Positions 45,686 through 57,800 of a DNA stretch of 64,000 nucleotides are shown piece after piece. The notes beneath the pieces were generated by a model that had not been told where the DNA came from, made no database searches, and was given only the letters and a program-made list of their open reading frames with translations. The position numbers and the translations under genes are program-made. Source of the DNA: Hedera helix (Eukaryota > Streptophyta > Magnoliopsida > Apiales > Araliaceae); NCBI GenBank assembly GCA_947179155.2, contig OX359267.1, forward strand, positions 60,214,292 to 60,278,291. Reading direction: 5' to 3'. Every line of letters begins with the position of its first letter. The stretch's first letter is position 1.

Positions 45686-46697
45686 ATATATATATATATA
45701 TATATATACCACTTTTCTTCCTTAAAGTTCATATTACTTCTATATAGAATTTTCTCTTATCTCTCTAAAATTTTATTTCATTTTATCCCTCTAAAATTTT
45801 ATCACTTCGTCTCTCTAGATTTTTTTTAAATTTTTTTATTATTGATACTTGATCGCCGATTCTAATCTAACTGAGCAAGGAGTATCAGGCTCTGAGCTCC
45901 ATAAGAACCACTATCTACAGGTATCAATCTTCTGAATCTGTCTGGTAGTTTCATTATGACTGGTTCAAATATCAGAACAATTTATCAAATAATTGGGCCA
46001 AGTTAATTTTTTTTATTAAACTTACTACGTAAAGCTAACATGGTCAAATTACACGAAAGTACTGCAGCAAATTAAAGCCTAGTATGAGACCTAAATATGA
46101 AGAAATTACTGTAATAGCAAAAGATGATCAACAACCTCCTCCAGTTGCTCAAAACTAATAAGCTTTCATCATCCCCAGCCGCCGTAATTAGCAGAAGATG
46201 AATATCAAAACACTGACTGATGATCAACAACCTCCTCCAGCTGCAAATAGGCAAACTATTTCTTTCCTCCAAATTTAGAGCAAGTAGTACACGTATAAAT
46301 ATTAATTATGGGAAATCCTCCAAGTTTTCTCCCTGTCAATAAGAGGTTAAAAGGTCCACCTCAGCTCCTAATCTCCATACCAAACAATGACTCCAACCTA
46401 GTTGTAGATGAATAATAGAAACATCACTGCCACACCTCCACCAAACAGTACCCCAATACAATTCCCATAGGATCAAAGTTGAGCACTCTTTTGTGAACCG
46501 GAGTATCAGTTTTAAACATGATTCTGTAAGTTGCCCTCAGAAACTCAATGCATCTCTCACGTCTCTAATTTTGGCACATATGGAGTATTCAAGGATGCAA
46601 ATCAAAGTACAAAACCAATCACTCCAATAGAAAGGGAGATGCAAACCAGAGTAAAAAACCAGTCAGTAAGATGGAAAGAGAGAATCAAAGTACAAAA
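45686..46697. other. Spacer between E2 and duplicated segment B
   Basis: It holds an (AT)n run at 45686-45708, a CT-rich stretch with repeated 'CTCTCTAAAATTTTAT', and a direct repeat of GATGATCAACAACCTCCTCC at 46123 and 46219. I see no supported gene. Confidence 0.5.
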
Positions 46698-47737
46698 CCA
46701 TCATTGTGATTTAAAGTGAGCAATCATTGGAAAAATATACCGTCAAGGCATAAATATCTTTCACAAATTTATTTCTTCCAAACTGTAATAGTGCCCCGCA
46801 ATACATCCAAGTATCCAACAGGGTACACACAATTGAAATTAAAACAATCAAAAGACTTCATCATCTTCCTCTAGGGAAGTATTGAAGCTACCATTCATTT
46901 CACCGAAGCTGCAACCAAAGACAATGAAAGTTGGATGAGAAAGTTATGTATCACTACCATAAAAATGTCAACAGCAATACAAGTTAAATAGCCCTGTCAG
47001 ATTACCACAACATAATATGGTACTGCACATATATATAACTATACAAGCACAACTTCTCTCAGACTTGGCCAAAGCTGACGAAGATACAGCAATCAGCAAT
47101 TGTACCAAGATCGACAAAAACAAATTAAAAGTCAAAATGAGAAAAGTTTTAACGTCTTATTTTTACATGTTTGAAAATAATATCGAACTCTTTTCCATTT
47201 CCTTTTACATGTAAGGGGTGAGGAAAGATCGCTATGCGGAGTGCTTATGATCACCATTTATCAGAAAATAAGAGAGAAATCAACAGTTCATTCATCATAA
47301 CATCTTGAAGACTAATTAATGTTTCATGATAGTTTAATCTAACATATCAAAATACAAGACGTGCTCGAGTTAACCACTGAAATATCTACTGAAGGTCAGC
47401 TTGTCAAACAAGCTTGAAGCAACTCATAAAAGGAAGCTCCTATCAGCCTTCTCAAATACGGTTTTTGTTCCTTATCGAACTCATTCCTATATAAACAAAA
47501 CTTATCTGAAGTATCTACTTCAGGGTTGTTGCCAAACCAAAGCATTTATGAAAAATGTGCTTTCGCAAGTGGTTGAATGAGAAGAATTCTACAGTAGCTG
47601 TAGAAGCCTTGTGTTCACGCGTAATAATCCCCAAGGAATTCTTGAACCCAATTGTTTTTTGTTTTTTCTTTCATGTGTAAATTAAATAAGTAATGTAAAA
47701 AACTGCCTTCTTCATTACTTCATTATACTTTATAGTT

Positions 47738-47740
<3 letters not shown>

Positions 47741-47788
<48 letters not shown>

Positions 47789-48060
47789 TGACGGATCTGA
47801 AGCATACCTCTTAAATAACATACTTTTATTAAAACTACATCGTTTTAGATATTCTTTTAAGAAAAAAGTGAGGTCGTGGGTGAAAATTTTGTAAATAAAA
47901 AGAAAACAAGTGGGACCACTATCTTTTAATATTATTTTATTTTTTAAAATAATCTCCAAAACGACGTAATTTTAATAAAAGTATGCTATTTAAGGGGTAT
48001 TTTTAAATCCGTTCTCTCTCTCTCTATATATATATATACATACATACATATATATATATA
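47741..48060. mobile_element. Inverted-repeat element with microsatellite arms
   Basis: (TA)n(GA)n at the left is mirrored by (TC)n(TA)n at the right. Just inside, CTCTTAAATAACATACTTTT and AAAACTACATCGTTTTAGA are mirrored by AAAAGTATGCTATTTAAGG and CAAAACGACGTAATTTT. The unique centre is about 100 bp. It can fold into one long hairpin. A CATA/CATC repeat tail follows to about 48125. Confidence 0.65.
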
Positions 48061-48072
48061 CATCCATACATC

Positions 48073-48106
<34 letters not shown>

Positions 48107-48827
48107 TATATGTGTATGTATGTATATAACCAGTGTACCAGCATTGATGGTTCTAACTTCATGTTAAAGGCTACACTGAAACTAGGATTATCATGGTGTC
48201 ACAACTAATTTCATATCAATAAAGAAGACATGCTTGGATGTACATTGAAATGTATAGAAGGTCAGAATATCAAACAGAGCTTGATTTGACTCATCAAGCG
48301 AAGTTCCTATTAACCTTCTCAAGCAAGGTATCTTTGTTAATTCACGAACTCATTCCTCTATATAAACAAAACCTATCTGAAGTCCCAGGGTTGATGCTAA
48401 ACCACAACGTTTAAAAAAAAGTTCTTTCACAGGTGGTTTAATGACAAGAAATATACAATTGCTACAGAACACTTGGGTTTGCACTTTACAGAGTGTGGCA
48501 TTAGGCCTTAGGCTCCCACAAACTAACTACAGCTGAAATGTTAAACAAAGCAATTGTGGCACATTGACATGGCTTATATCACCCAGAACTATATTGCCTT
48601 ACCAAGTACCCCGCCATGCAAAGTTTGGACTTTTTGTTTTTGGGGTTTTGAGACGGATTCAAATAAATTACATTTCAATCATACTACTTGTCACAACATT
48701 GCCATGAGGTCGCACGCCTAGGTGTCTTGGCACAACAGCAAATAGCATAACGACGCTCACTTTGGTGGAGGCTACAAAGGCGCTCGCCTTGGCAGCTAGG
48801 CATCCACAACTCGTCACCGAGGCGACT

Positions 48828-49217
48828 TGTTAGGTCCTGCTTGTAGCCTAACTAGAAAATAAGAGAGAAACAGAGATAGATATTACAGAGAAAAGAAAAG
48901 AATAAGGGAGGAAGAAGGAGAAAGAACTCAGTGTTCTTCAATGAGTTCATGAGAGAGAGAGAGAGAATAGAGATAGAAGATAAGGAAAAGCAGCTGAAAG
49001 CTTCACGCCTTAATTTATTTCACAAAATTCATATCATCATACTTGGGGAATACTCTTCCCATTACATCTATATAAAGGAAAAATAATGCTGAAAAATCTC
49101 TCTCCTAAACTACATCACTATGTTTATCCTTCACTCAAGAGCAACTAACTACCCATGTGCTCGCATGCTCTCTCTAGATGACTATAGTAGAATATACTAA
49201 TTACTCTTATGTTCCCA
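48828..49217 (-). repeat. LTR of truncated gypsy element D (minus orientation)
   Basis: On the minus strand it starts TGGGAACATAAGAG right after a purine-rich AAGGGAAAGAGTACGGTAAAT and ends GGACCTAACA (390 bp). It contains a TATATAG-type box and CT-rich leader sequence. The upstream neighbour on the minus strand is gypsy integrase C-terminal sequence, so this is the 3' LTR. Confidence 0.65.
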
Positions 49218-50330
49218 ATTTACCGTACTCTTTCCCTTAAAAAATTTCATGTCCTCAGGTTTAAAGTAACAAGTCTAGATAGCTGAGCTTGAGTAAGTTT
49301 TCATCTTCTCAGGTTAGCTTCCTCCAAGCTGCAATATTTCCATTGTACCAAATATTAATAAATGATTTTGCTCCCTCCCGTGAATTCTCCTCTGTTTTAA
49401 TGTCCTGAGTGGCACCACGTCAAATTGCCTTTCTTAATTGACCTCAAGAAGTTGTGTTTAATTGAGTCGTTCCCTTGTGCCTTTTTGATAGGGGTGAAAA
49501 CCAACAACAAACCAAACCAAAAACTAGAAAACCAACAAGCAGGCAATTACAAAACAAATAAAATTAGAGCTTAGTCAACCAGTTCCGGTTTGCACCCATA
49601 AAAAAGTTGAAGCCAACCAAATCGGCCAAATATATAAAGTTATAAATATATTTATATTTATAAATATAATTATATATTAAATATACTTTTACTTGTATAC
49701 AATAATACTCAATTTTTTTAGTATATGATACATTATTTTATTTACCATGCTAGAAAAACTATGCTTAATGGATGCTTATTATTCATGTATGCATAATCTC
49801 CTTTTGAGTTTTTCATTTAGTATTTTGGTCTTAAATTATCATGAGAAGAAATTTAAAGTCTTATTTCTAATGACTATGAACATTTGTCAAAATTTGAGGA
49901 GTAAAACTCTTTCGTATAGTATATTGTATTTGGTTGTTTGATGATTTAATTTTATATTTAACTGTTCATTTGTTCTTGGTTTAAACCGCCTAAATCGATC
50001 TATTTAAACCGATAACCGACTACGGAGAAAAGGTTTAGGCAGTTTTGGTTTTTAACTTTTTATAACCACCTTAAATAATTTGACTATTTTTTTACATACA
50101 AATAGACCAAACCGATCGTTATGCACCTCTACCTTTCGAGTTGTGAGACATTAAAGGTGGGATGTATCCTTGAAGTGCTCTAAAGCTCTAGTTTGTATGC
50201 GTCCCATATTTTTCCAAAATTTTAAAAGGCTCATAAAAATTTTGGGCTAGTTCCCTATTTTTTAGTTGATATTTTATTTTCTATATGGTGTTTGTTGCTT
50301 ATTCTACTAGTTTTTAACATGTGGTGCAGT
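49218..50330 (-). pseudogene. Element D integrase C-terminal remnant, split by a hAT element
   Basis: The minus strand at 50220-50132 reads 'IWDAYKLEL' then 'RIHPTFNVSQLE', the conserved segment after the integrase core of plant Ty3/gypsy elements. It is interrupted by the hAT-like insertion. After it (49400-49218), degraded 'LVQWKYCSLEEA'-like and 'GHEIF' motifs lead to the LTR. Stops in every part show decay. Confidence 0.6.
49489..50131. mobile_element. hAT-like element nested in element D
   Basis: The ends TAGGGGTGAAAACCAAC and (reverse complement) TAGAGGTGCATAACGATC are hAT-type termini. The flanks CTTTTTGA and CCTTTCGA agree at 6 of 8. Subterminal AACCAAACC/AAACCGATC words are typical. 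No transposase frame is seen; the 64-residue frame at 49747 is unsupported. Confidence 0.65.
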
Positions 50331-51257
50331 TACTAGATACCCTCATAAACATAGCTAATTGCGTATTGGTATTTGTGTACCCAAACTGAATACTCTTACG
50401 TACCAATATTCTAAATTTAGCGCACTAAAAAAATTCTTTGTTGTTTAACTATAACTGCACAAATATCAATATTATAACTTAGTACTGGATGCTCAAATAT
50501 TACATTTGTACTAAAATATTTATAACTCAACCAACTTATTGATTAAACTAAAAAATATTTTATTAAAATTAAGCTTATTAATTTAGATTCTAAGATAATT
50601 CCTAACTATAAGAACTTATATAAAGATAACATGGTGTATCACGTTTTAGCTATGTAGTGTACCGCGTACCCATATTCGTAATGCATACCAAAACGTACCT
50701 GTATTCGTACCGCATACCATTGCAGCGTTTTATGTTTCAATTTTGATTATTTAAGTGATGATGTAATTTTATTTTTAACTGTATTTCATATGTTAATTGT
50801 TATATTTTGGGTTTCAATGTATATAAATTTCATTTTCAATGTACTTTAGAATTAATTAACTACTATATAAATTGTACGTTGTGAACAACTTATCATCATA
50901 CAGACATCATAGCGGTCGCTTTATCGCTTGGGTGTCCCGGCGGTCGGCTACCCCCGTGCCTTGTAATAGCTTCGTGACAACTATGATTTTTGTTCAAATT
51001 GACTATTTTTAAAATTAATAATTAAGCATATATAAATATATTATTGAAATTATAAAATTGAGGTTAGTATTAAATTGTATGATATTTCTTATGGTTATAA
51101 TTCTTTAACCTATCTTTTTTCAAAAATAGTTGAGAAATTAATTTATGAAATGATCAATGACCAAAAAAATCATAGATTTATTTTGTGATAGAGATGGTAC
51201 AAAATTGCCCATCCATGTCGGACGTAAGGAGTATAAATTACTATCCCAACAAAACTC
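50331..51257. other. Spacer in segment B with repeat debris
   Basis: No gene is seen. TTGTCACgAAGCTATTACAA (reverse complement of about 50957-50976) and TTGTCACAACATTGCCATGA (48690-48709) are facing similar sequences, each followed inward by GGCACG/GGTCGCACG-rich DNA. They might be the two ends of one insertion containing element D. Confidence 0.35.
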
Positions 51258-51260
51258 TAA

Positions 51261-51573
51261 TGCAGCGTTTGGATTAAAGGAATTGAATAAAAGAATGAAA
51301 TAGAGAAAAGAATTAAATAATTTTAAGTTATTTCAAGTATATGTATAGTCGTTGGTGGGGATGAGTGATGTAATATGTAATAAAATTATCACACATATCC
51401 ATTCTATTGGAATAAATTTTATTCTACCATCTTGCACATGGAATAAAAATCAAATGGATTGAATGGAATGAATTCATTCCATTAGAATAATTTATCCTCC
51501 AAAATTATCATCAAATACACTATTTTTCATTACATTCTTTCCTCTATTCCATTCTCTCAATCTAAATGTAGCA
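51261..51573. mobile_element. Tourist-like MITE
   Basis: The ends TGCAGCGTTTGGATT and (reverse complement) TGCTACATTTAGATT form the inverted repeat, with an exact TAA duplication on both sides (51258-51260 and 51574-51576), as for PIF/Harbinger-derived MITEs. The interior is rich in GGAATGAAT/ATTCCATT words. Confidence 0.75.
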
Positions 51574-52817
51574 TAACGGAATTATAAGCGAGAAGTGGTT
51601 AAAAGACCAAAAGTTTAGGAAAGTTTTATTTATCAAAAAAACTTTTCTCAAAGCAGAATACTTTCCAAACCAATTTCAACACATCAATATAAATTATAGA
51701 AGATCAAATAATTAATATTCTTATGTTTAATAATCTCTAGTATTTAATAATTTTTAAGTACCAAGCGTACATATTACATATAACAATTCTCTTATAAGAT
51801 TGTTTATAAACATGAAAATATACATACACCATTATTATATAATAGCATATTACATGCAATCTTCACTTTGCCCTTATATATGTACTTGTGTCCTACACTT
51901 GACAATCAACACTCAAACAAAGTTATGGGCGCTGGACACATCATTTTAGTACAAAAAATTGGTTATCTAATTTTTCTAAATGTACAAGTTATAATGTAAA
52001 TCCCCATATCTCCAAAAGAAGGCAAAATGCAGCCAAAAAGTCAATGATAGATTTCAGCTCATAGGAAAAGCTAATGATGTGGATCAATTTGTATATTTTA
52101 TCTAAAGAAGGCCTGAACAGTAAGACAGAGATTTATTAACACCAATATGGACAATTAGATGCCTATCCGAGGTTGGCCCAAAATTGTAGGTGGTAACAAT
52201 ACAAATAATTTGCACAGCCAACACAAAAGGAAGAACAGATAATTACATCCAAATACTTGCATAGATTAAAACTGAAGACTCAATAATAAAGTAAACTGTT
52301 GACAACAATTTTTTTTTATTTTTAATTTCTGATAAAAGAAGAACTTTTAATAGAAAGAAAAAGCATTACAAAAAGAAGGACAACGAGTCCTCATAAGAAA
52401 TACAGGTGGGAAATTAAGAAAAAACTAATGCTAGACTGGCCAGCGGCCACCAATCTCTACAAAACGTCTGAAAACCCAAAACACCAAAAGCTCACCCCAA
52501 TCAAGCTCTCAAACGAGCAAGGGGGCATGATTCCTAAACACGTTAATGAGTGAAGAGATTTCTTTGCCCTTCCCCTCCCCACTATCATGTTAGACGGGAC
52601 TACTAATAAGTAATAAGTAATAAAAATGAAATACCAGTACCACCACAGAATTGTATAATATATGAATCAATTGAAATAAATACCTAAGAGGGAACATACA
52701 TAATCAGTTCTGCTAACCGATCGATTTTATACAAATAAATATCCAAAAATCTAAGTTTTCAAAAAGATGCTATAGGACGAGAATGGAATACCTTAGAGGA
52801 GATATATTAAGATGGGA

Positions 52818-53090
52818 TCAGTGGCCCCCGTGTTCCTTGGCATGCTGCTGGTGCTCGAGGTGGCGACGCTCTTCGGGAAGAGCAACGAGGTAAGAGAAGA
52901 TCATGCCACCGAAGCAGACGTGATAGAGTGGATCAATGGAGCTGGTCTGAATATACTTGGCGTGGTAAGTATCCAATCCTCTTTTCACCGATCCCTTCAC
53001 GTACTCCATCGTAAACATCGGCTTCAGGTGAGCCGGAAGCTCCCTCACCTTCATCCCCTTAATCTCGTTGTAGAAATTCCTCATCGCCAT
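52818..53090 (-). CDS. Putative mitochondrial ATP synthase subunit f, paralogue B
   Basis: An intact 90-residue frame (ATG 53090-53088, stop 52820-52818) with the same layout as paralogue A. The N-terminal part is soluble and contains 'LPAHLKPMFTMEYV'. It is followed by 'VKRGLDTYHAKYIQTSS', the membrane segment 'VCFGGMIFSYLVAL', and the basic His-rich tail 'RRHLEHQQHAKEHGGH'. Gly38 and Lys85/Glu86 are probably the ancestral states, so B looks like the better preserved copy. A GGTATTCC donor-like site lies 26 nt after the stop, as in copy A. A telo-box precedes the start. Confidence 0.72.
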   Translation of the reverse strand: MAMRNFYNEIKGMKVRELPAHLKPMFTMEYVKGSVKRGLDTYHAKYIQTSSIDPLYHVCFGGMIFSYLVALPEERRHLEHQQHAKEHGGH

Positions 53091-53112
53091 TCTCGATGGA
53101 TCTTGAGATCTG

Positions 53113-53127
53113 AAACCCTAACCCTAG
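53113..53127 (+). promoter_or_regulatory. Extended telo-box upstream of ATP synthase f copy B
   Basis: AAACCCTAACCCTAG, two joined telomere-type units, sits 23 bp before the start codon. The matching site in copy A has one unit. Confidence 0.6.
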
Positions 53128-53258
53128 TTTTTTCTTCTTCGATCACTCAACAAGAAAGGTAATTAATTTTGCCCGCTTAACTTCGTTTCGCCGTTTCTCT
53201 CCCTCGCGTTAAATAATTTTAGTAAAGTTAAAAAAAAATGAGTCTATTTAATAAAATA

Positions 53259-53295
53259 CTAGGGATAACCCGTGCCTGAAAGCACGATTCAACTA
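53259..53295 (-). mobile_element. Helitron 3' terminus (minus orientation)
   Basis: Read on the minus strand, the sequence has the hairpin CGTGC-TTTCAG-GCACG, a short spacer, then CTAG followed by T. This is the standard Helitron 3' end at an A|T target. The body would extend to higher coordinates; its 5' end was not identified. A perfect 12-bp inverted repeat (GACTTCCAGTTC/GAACTGGAAGTC, 7-nt loop) occurs at 53355-53385. Confidence 0.6.
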
Positions 53296-53946
53296 ATATA
53301 ACAATTGAATACTGTATTCAATATTTTTAAATTGAAAAATCTAAAACTGTTGTAGACTTCCAGTTCCATAATAGAACTGGAAGTCCAACCATTAATACAT
53401 AAATATTGATACTCAATCCAGTCATAGTTTCTTTTTAAGACAAACATTAGTGTGCTACTCATTCCCAACTTAAAATTAGTTCTTGACAGGTTTTAACAAT
53501 TAATTGATTGACGATAGCGAGCTCAAATTTGTGTAATATAGTATTTTTGGGTATCCCACACACCTTTCGTTTATTGACAAAACGGAATGAGAAGTTTGAC
53601 AACATTTATTTGTCTCCAGTATCTCTAACCATCGATCAATATGATTAATGAATAGTATTTTCTGTAAAAAAAAAAAGGTAGTAGTGCAAGACATTTGGTG
53701 GGATCTAATGATATAAAAAAAAAAGATGTAAAAATTTAAAAGAAAAACTTTTGTATGTATACCCAAAAGTATAAAATGAGTCATCTAAGTCCAAACAAAA
53801 AAGTATTGTCATAACACCAACTAAATCGCATCACCATTACATTTTTCCTCTATATTTTCTCTTGAAATTAGACAAAAAATTCTCATACCATGAGTCAAAA
53901 CCTATTACAAAAGTTGCTCTCGTCAGCAAAAACACCAAAGAGATGA

Positions 53947-54268
53947 CATGTAATTGTCCATGCCTGAAGGCACGACGTAGATTAAAATTTAAAAAATACT
54001 CTATTACCTAAAAATTCTTTGCAACCTAAAATAACTTACAAATCAATTACAATGAATATGAACCGTCCCTGTGATTTCCTGCCCAAATAAATTTGCATGT
54101 GGAAACATAATGACCGCAATACCCGAAAAACAGGAAAATGACGTCAATGATAAAAGGGTGACCCATGTTGTTTACGTGTAATTTTTTTTATTTTTTTTAT
54201 TATAATTATAATAATAATTATTAGTAGTAGTAGTATTAGTATAATAATAATAATAATAATACTATTAC

Positions 54269-54338
<70 letters not shown>

Positions 54339-54465
54339 ATTATTATTTTTATTATTAATAATATTATTATTATTATAAGTATTATTATTACTATTATTAT
54401 TATTACTAATAATATTATTATAATTATTATTGTTATTATTATTATTATTACTATATTATTATTAT

Positions 54466-54497
<32 letters not shown>

Positions 54498-54692
54498 TTA
54501 TAATTATTATTACTATTATTATTAGTATTATTATAATAACAATAATAATTATTATAAATATTATAATAATAATAATAATTATTATTAATATTAATATTAT
54601 TATTATTATTATTATTATTATTGCTACTATTATAACTATTATTGTTATTATTATTACTACTATTATAATTAATATTGTTATTATTATTACTA

Positions 54693-54789
<97 letters not shown>

Positions 54790-54852
54790 TACTATTATTA
54801 TTATTATTATTATTATTACTACTACTATTATTATAATTATTATGGTTATTAT
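53947..54852 (-). mobile_element. Helitron-like element, copy 2 (cut by LARD insertion)
   Basis: The first 240 bp match 8777-9030. The hairpin near the left edge is better preserved here (TGCCTGAAGGCA). The triplet array follows and is interrupted at 54853 by the LARD LTR, so the right end is beyond the window. Confidence 0.5.
54187..54852. repeat. Compound ATT triplet microsatellite
   Basis: About 665 bp of mixed ATT, ACT, TAA and TAG triplets, with an uninterrupted (ATT)n run at about 54690-54784. It is the insertion target of the LARD. Confidence 0.95.
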
Positions 54853-57800
54853 TGTAATATCCCAGATAATTTCAAGATTTTAAATAATATCTTAATTGAT
54901 TTTATTAAAGGTTAAGGTTTAAACCTAGAAGGTGATAAGGAAGATGTGTAGAAAATGGGTTAACATTTTTTTTTAACATAAATTATTTGTTAGAAATTAA
55001 ATGTGAGAATATTTTAATGATGCAGGTAGATAATTTATTTAAGAAAGAAATTCAATTGAGAAGTGAAGGTGAATATATTAATATTTATATATACACACCT
55101 ATAGTTGAGTTTGTTAGTCAAACAAGATGATGTGTGAAGTAAATTAAATACTTAATAAAACTAATAAATTAATTAGTTTTAGTATGGATTAAAAAAGAAA
55201 AGTCATGTAATATAATTAATTGAATTAATTATATAAGTTATGAATTAAGGTTATGAGTAACAAGTAGGGAAGTGGAATATTGCCTAGAAGGACAATATTA
55301 AGAAGTTAATTAATTAAGTAATTTACTTAATTAATAAGTTGTTATAGATGTAAGCCCAATATGGAGATATTTGCATGAAATGAGTAATTAAATAAGAGAG
55401 CCAATAAAAAGTAAGTTATGTAGCCCAAACCATTAAAAGTCAAATGATGGTCAATGGTTGGGAGAAGCATTTCAAGTATTGATTGAGTGTAGAGAATTGA
55501 CTAGTGTCTAGTTAATTGAATAACCCTAGTTGGTTGACAAGAGAGATACCATTAACCAATCATTGGTTAATTGCTAGATAAATAAATGTGGGGTTAAGAA
55601 TTAACCGTGGATGGGTTAATTAAGTAACCCAATGTGGTAGAATTAATTATAGCAAATCTAATTGGATTATATTATAAGTCCAATTGAGGTATTAAACTAG
55701 GTCAAATTAATTTAACCTAGTAGTCCATATAATTTAATTTGAACATGGATTTATGTAATAATTAACCAAGCTCAATGCTTGTTTAATTAAATGTAACATA
55801 GGGTATTTAATATTAGCCCAATGTAGTAATTAAATTGAGCCCAAACAAATTTAATTGACGAGCCCAATAGAAATATTAAATTGATCCAATGTGGAGCCCA
55901 AATGGTAGTCAAAGTTATGGTCAATATATATACATTGGTATATATATATATTGATACTTATATAATGATATAGGATATAAAAATAAAGTCAAATTGGTGT
56001 AATTTATTGGCAAATTCCGAATTTTGGAGGGGGCCCCACATGAAAATGTTGAGTGTGGCTTTATTTTGCTTATTTTACACTCCAAAAGTTGCTTACAAGC
56101 AACCTTGATGGATGTCAATCAAGTTGTCAATCAATCCATGCTATAGTAATCTCAATTAAGCTCTAAATTGACTATGTTGGTGAATTAGGAGAGTTAATAA
56201 AGTATTAGCATTTGGCTATATATAGAGTGCTTCCCACACTTGTGATATGGTTGTTAGTCTTTTTACTAGAAAAGCTAGAGAGAAAGAAAATAGAGAAAAG
56301 CTCTAGAGAAAAAGAAAAAGAAAGTTAGATCTTGTGAGCATTGATGGTTGGATGATCTTGGAGCAAGGTTTAAAGATGGAGGTCTCCTCAAGAGGAAGTT
56401 ATCTATGTAAGAAAATTGATCATCCAAGTCTTTTCAAAGTTCTAACAAAGAGGATAATCAACAAAATGTATAAAACCTTCTAGCTTGATATTGTTCTTTG
56501 GGTATTATGTAATTTCTATGGTAGAAATATAATTTTCAAACTCTAAATGGATAGATCCATGCTATATTGGTATATCTAGGGTTACATGGGTTTAACATGC
56601 GTTTTTATATGTGTTTGTGATGAAAAATTTCATCAAACTCATTGAATAAATTTTTACCGACGAAAATAAATTAATCTAATACGTAGCAGCCCCTTCACGG
56701 AATTACTGTTCACAATCCGTAAGTCGGATTTATGATCCGTCAATTTTGGATGATAGATCCATGAAATATGAAGATTCTCCAAGTTGAATGACTAAAATCC
56801 GATTTAAAATGAGCAAGATATGGATTTTCTACCAAAACACCCCATTGTTTTAGGGCTGTGCACAACAGTCCGGTTTGGAGCCAATTTCCGTGACCAAAAC
56901 AAATCCAAATTTGATAACAGAAAAATGTAGTTCGGGAAGTTACGAATCCATCGATACCAAATAGGCCTCAATCGGACTTGTGGATTTCATTTTATTCAAG
57001 TTCCCGTCGAAGACCCCAAGTCTGAAAAAGCATAAAAGTAATCTGCCTATTTTTTTAAAAAAAACCGGCCGGTTCGGTTTTTTTCGGTTTTTCATGATTT
57101 CTAGGTAGGGCCGGTTCGGGCATTTTTAGGCCGGTTCTTGGGTTGGTTCCAAAAGAGAAAATGCTTATAATTTTATAAAGAAAATTATCAAAATTTAAAA
57201 TCCGAATTTTTTTGTAATTTGGTATTTATTAGAATTAATGGTGGATTAAAGCTTACTAAATTGCTAATAATTATGGAAAAATTATTTTTAATTTCAGAAA
57301 AATAATATTTGACCTATTGGCATGCTAGTTAAGTGTTATAAAATAAAATTTGAAATTATTGGAGTGATTCACTATATATTAGCTATTTATTAGTGTATAA
57401 ATAGGCTAATAATCTAATTAAATATTATTTAATAAATATTAAATAATATATGAAGTTATGTAATTAATTAATTATGATTTAATGAATATTAAATAATAAT
57501 TAAAGGATGTTAAGATGAATAAGTTAGTTATTTATTATTTAATTGTACTTAAATAATAAGTAAAGTTAAATAAATAATTAATTATTATTTAAATTAATAT
57601 TAAATAATAATTAAATAATATTAAAGTTAGAAAGCTAATTATTTATTATTTAATTAATATTAAATAATAAGTAAGGTTAATTAAGTAATTAATTATTATT
57701 TAATTAATATTAAATAATAATTAAAGGATAATTAAGGTTAATAAACTAATTATTTATTATTTAATTAATATTAAATAATAAGTAAGGTTAAGTAATTAAT

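Larger units (their letters stand above)
46698..53160. repeat. Segmental duplication, copy B (expanded by insertions)
   Basis: It is homologous to 39340-42180 in the same order. Extra material includes the inverted-repeat element at 47741-48060, a truncated gypsy element with nested hAT (48828-50330), and a Tourist MITE (51261-51573). A roughly 250-bp unit is itself present twice here (47370-47615 and 48220-48475) and once in copy A (40080-40235). Confidence 0.75.

Noticed and set aside
55921..56118. 65-residue minus frame repeated exactly at 62891-63088
   Set aside because: Identity only reflects the near-identical LTRs; there is no motif or coding signature.
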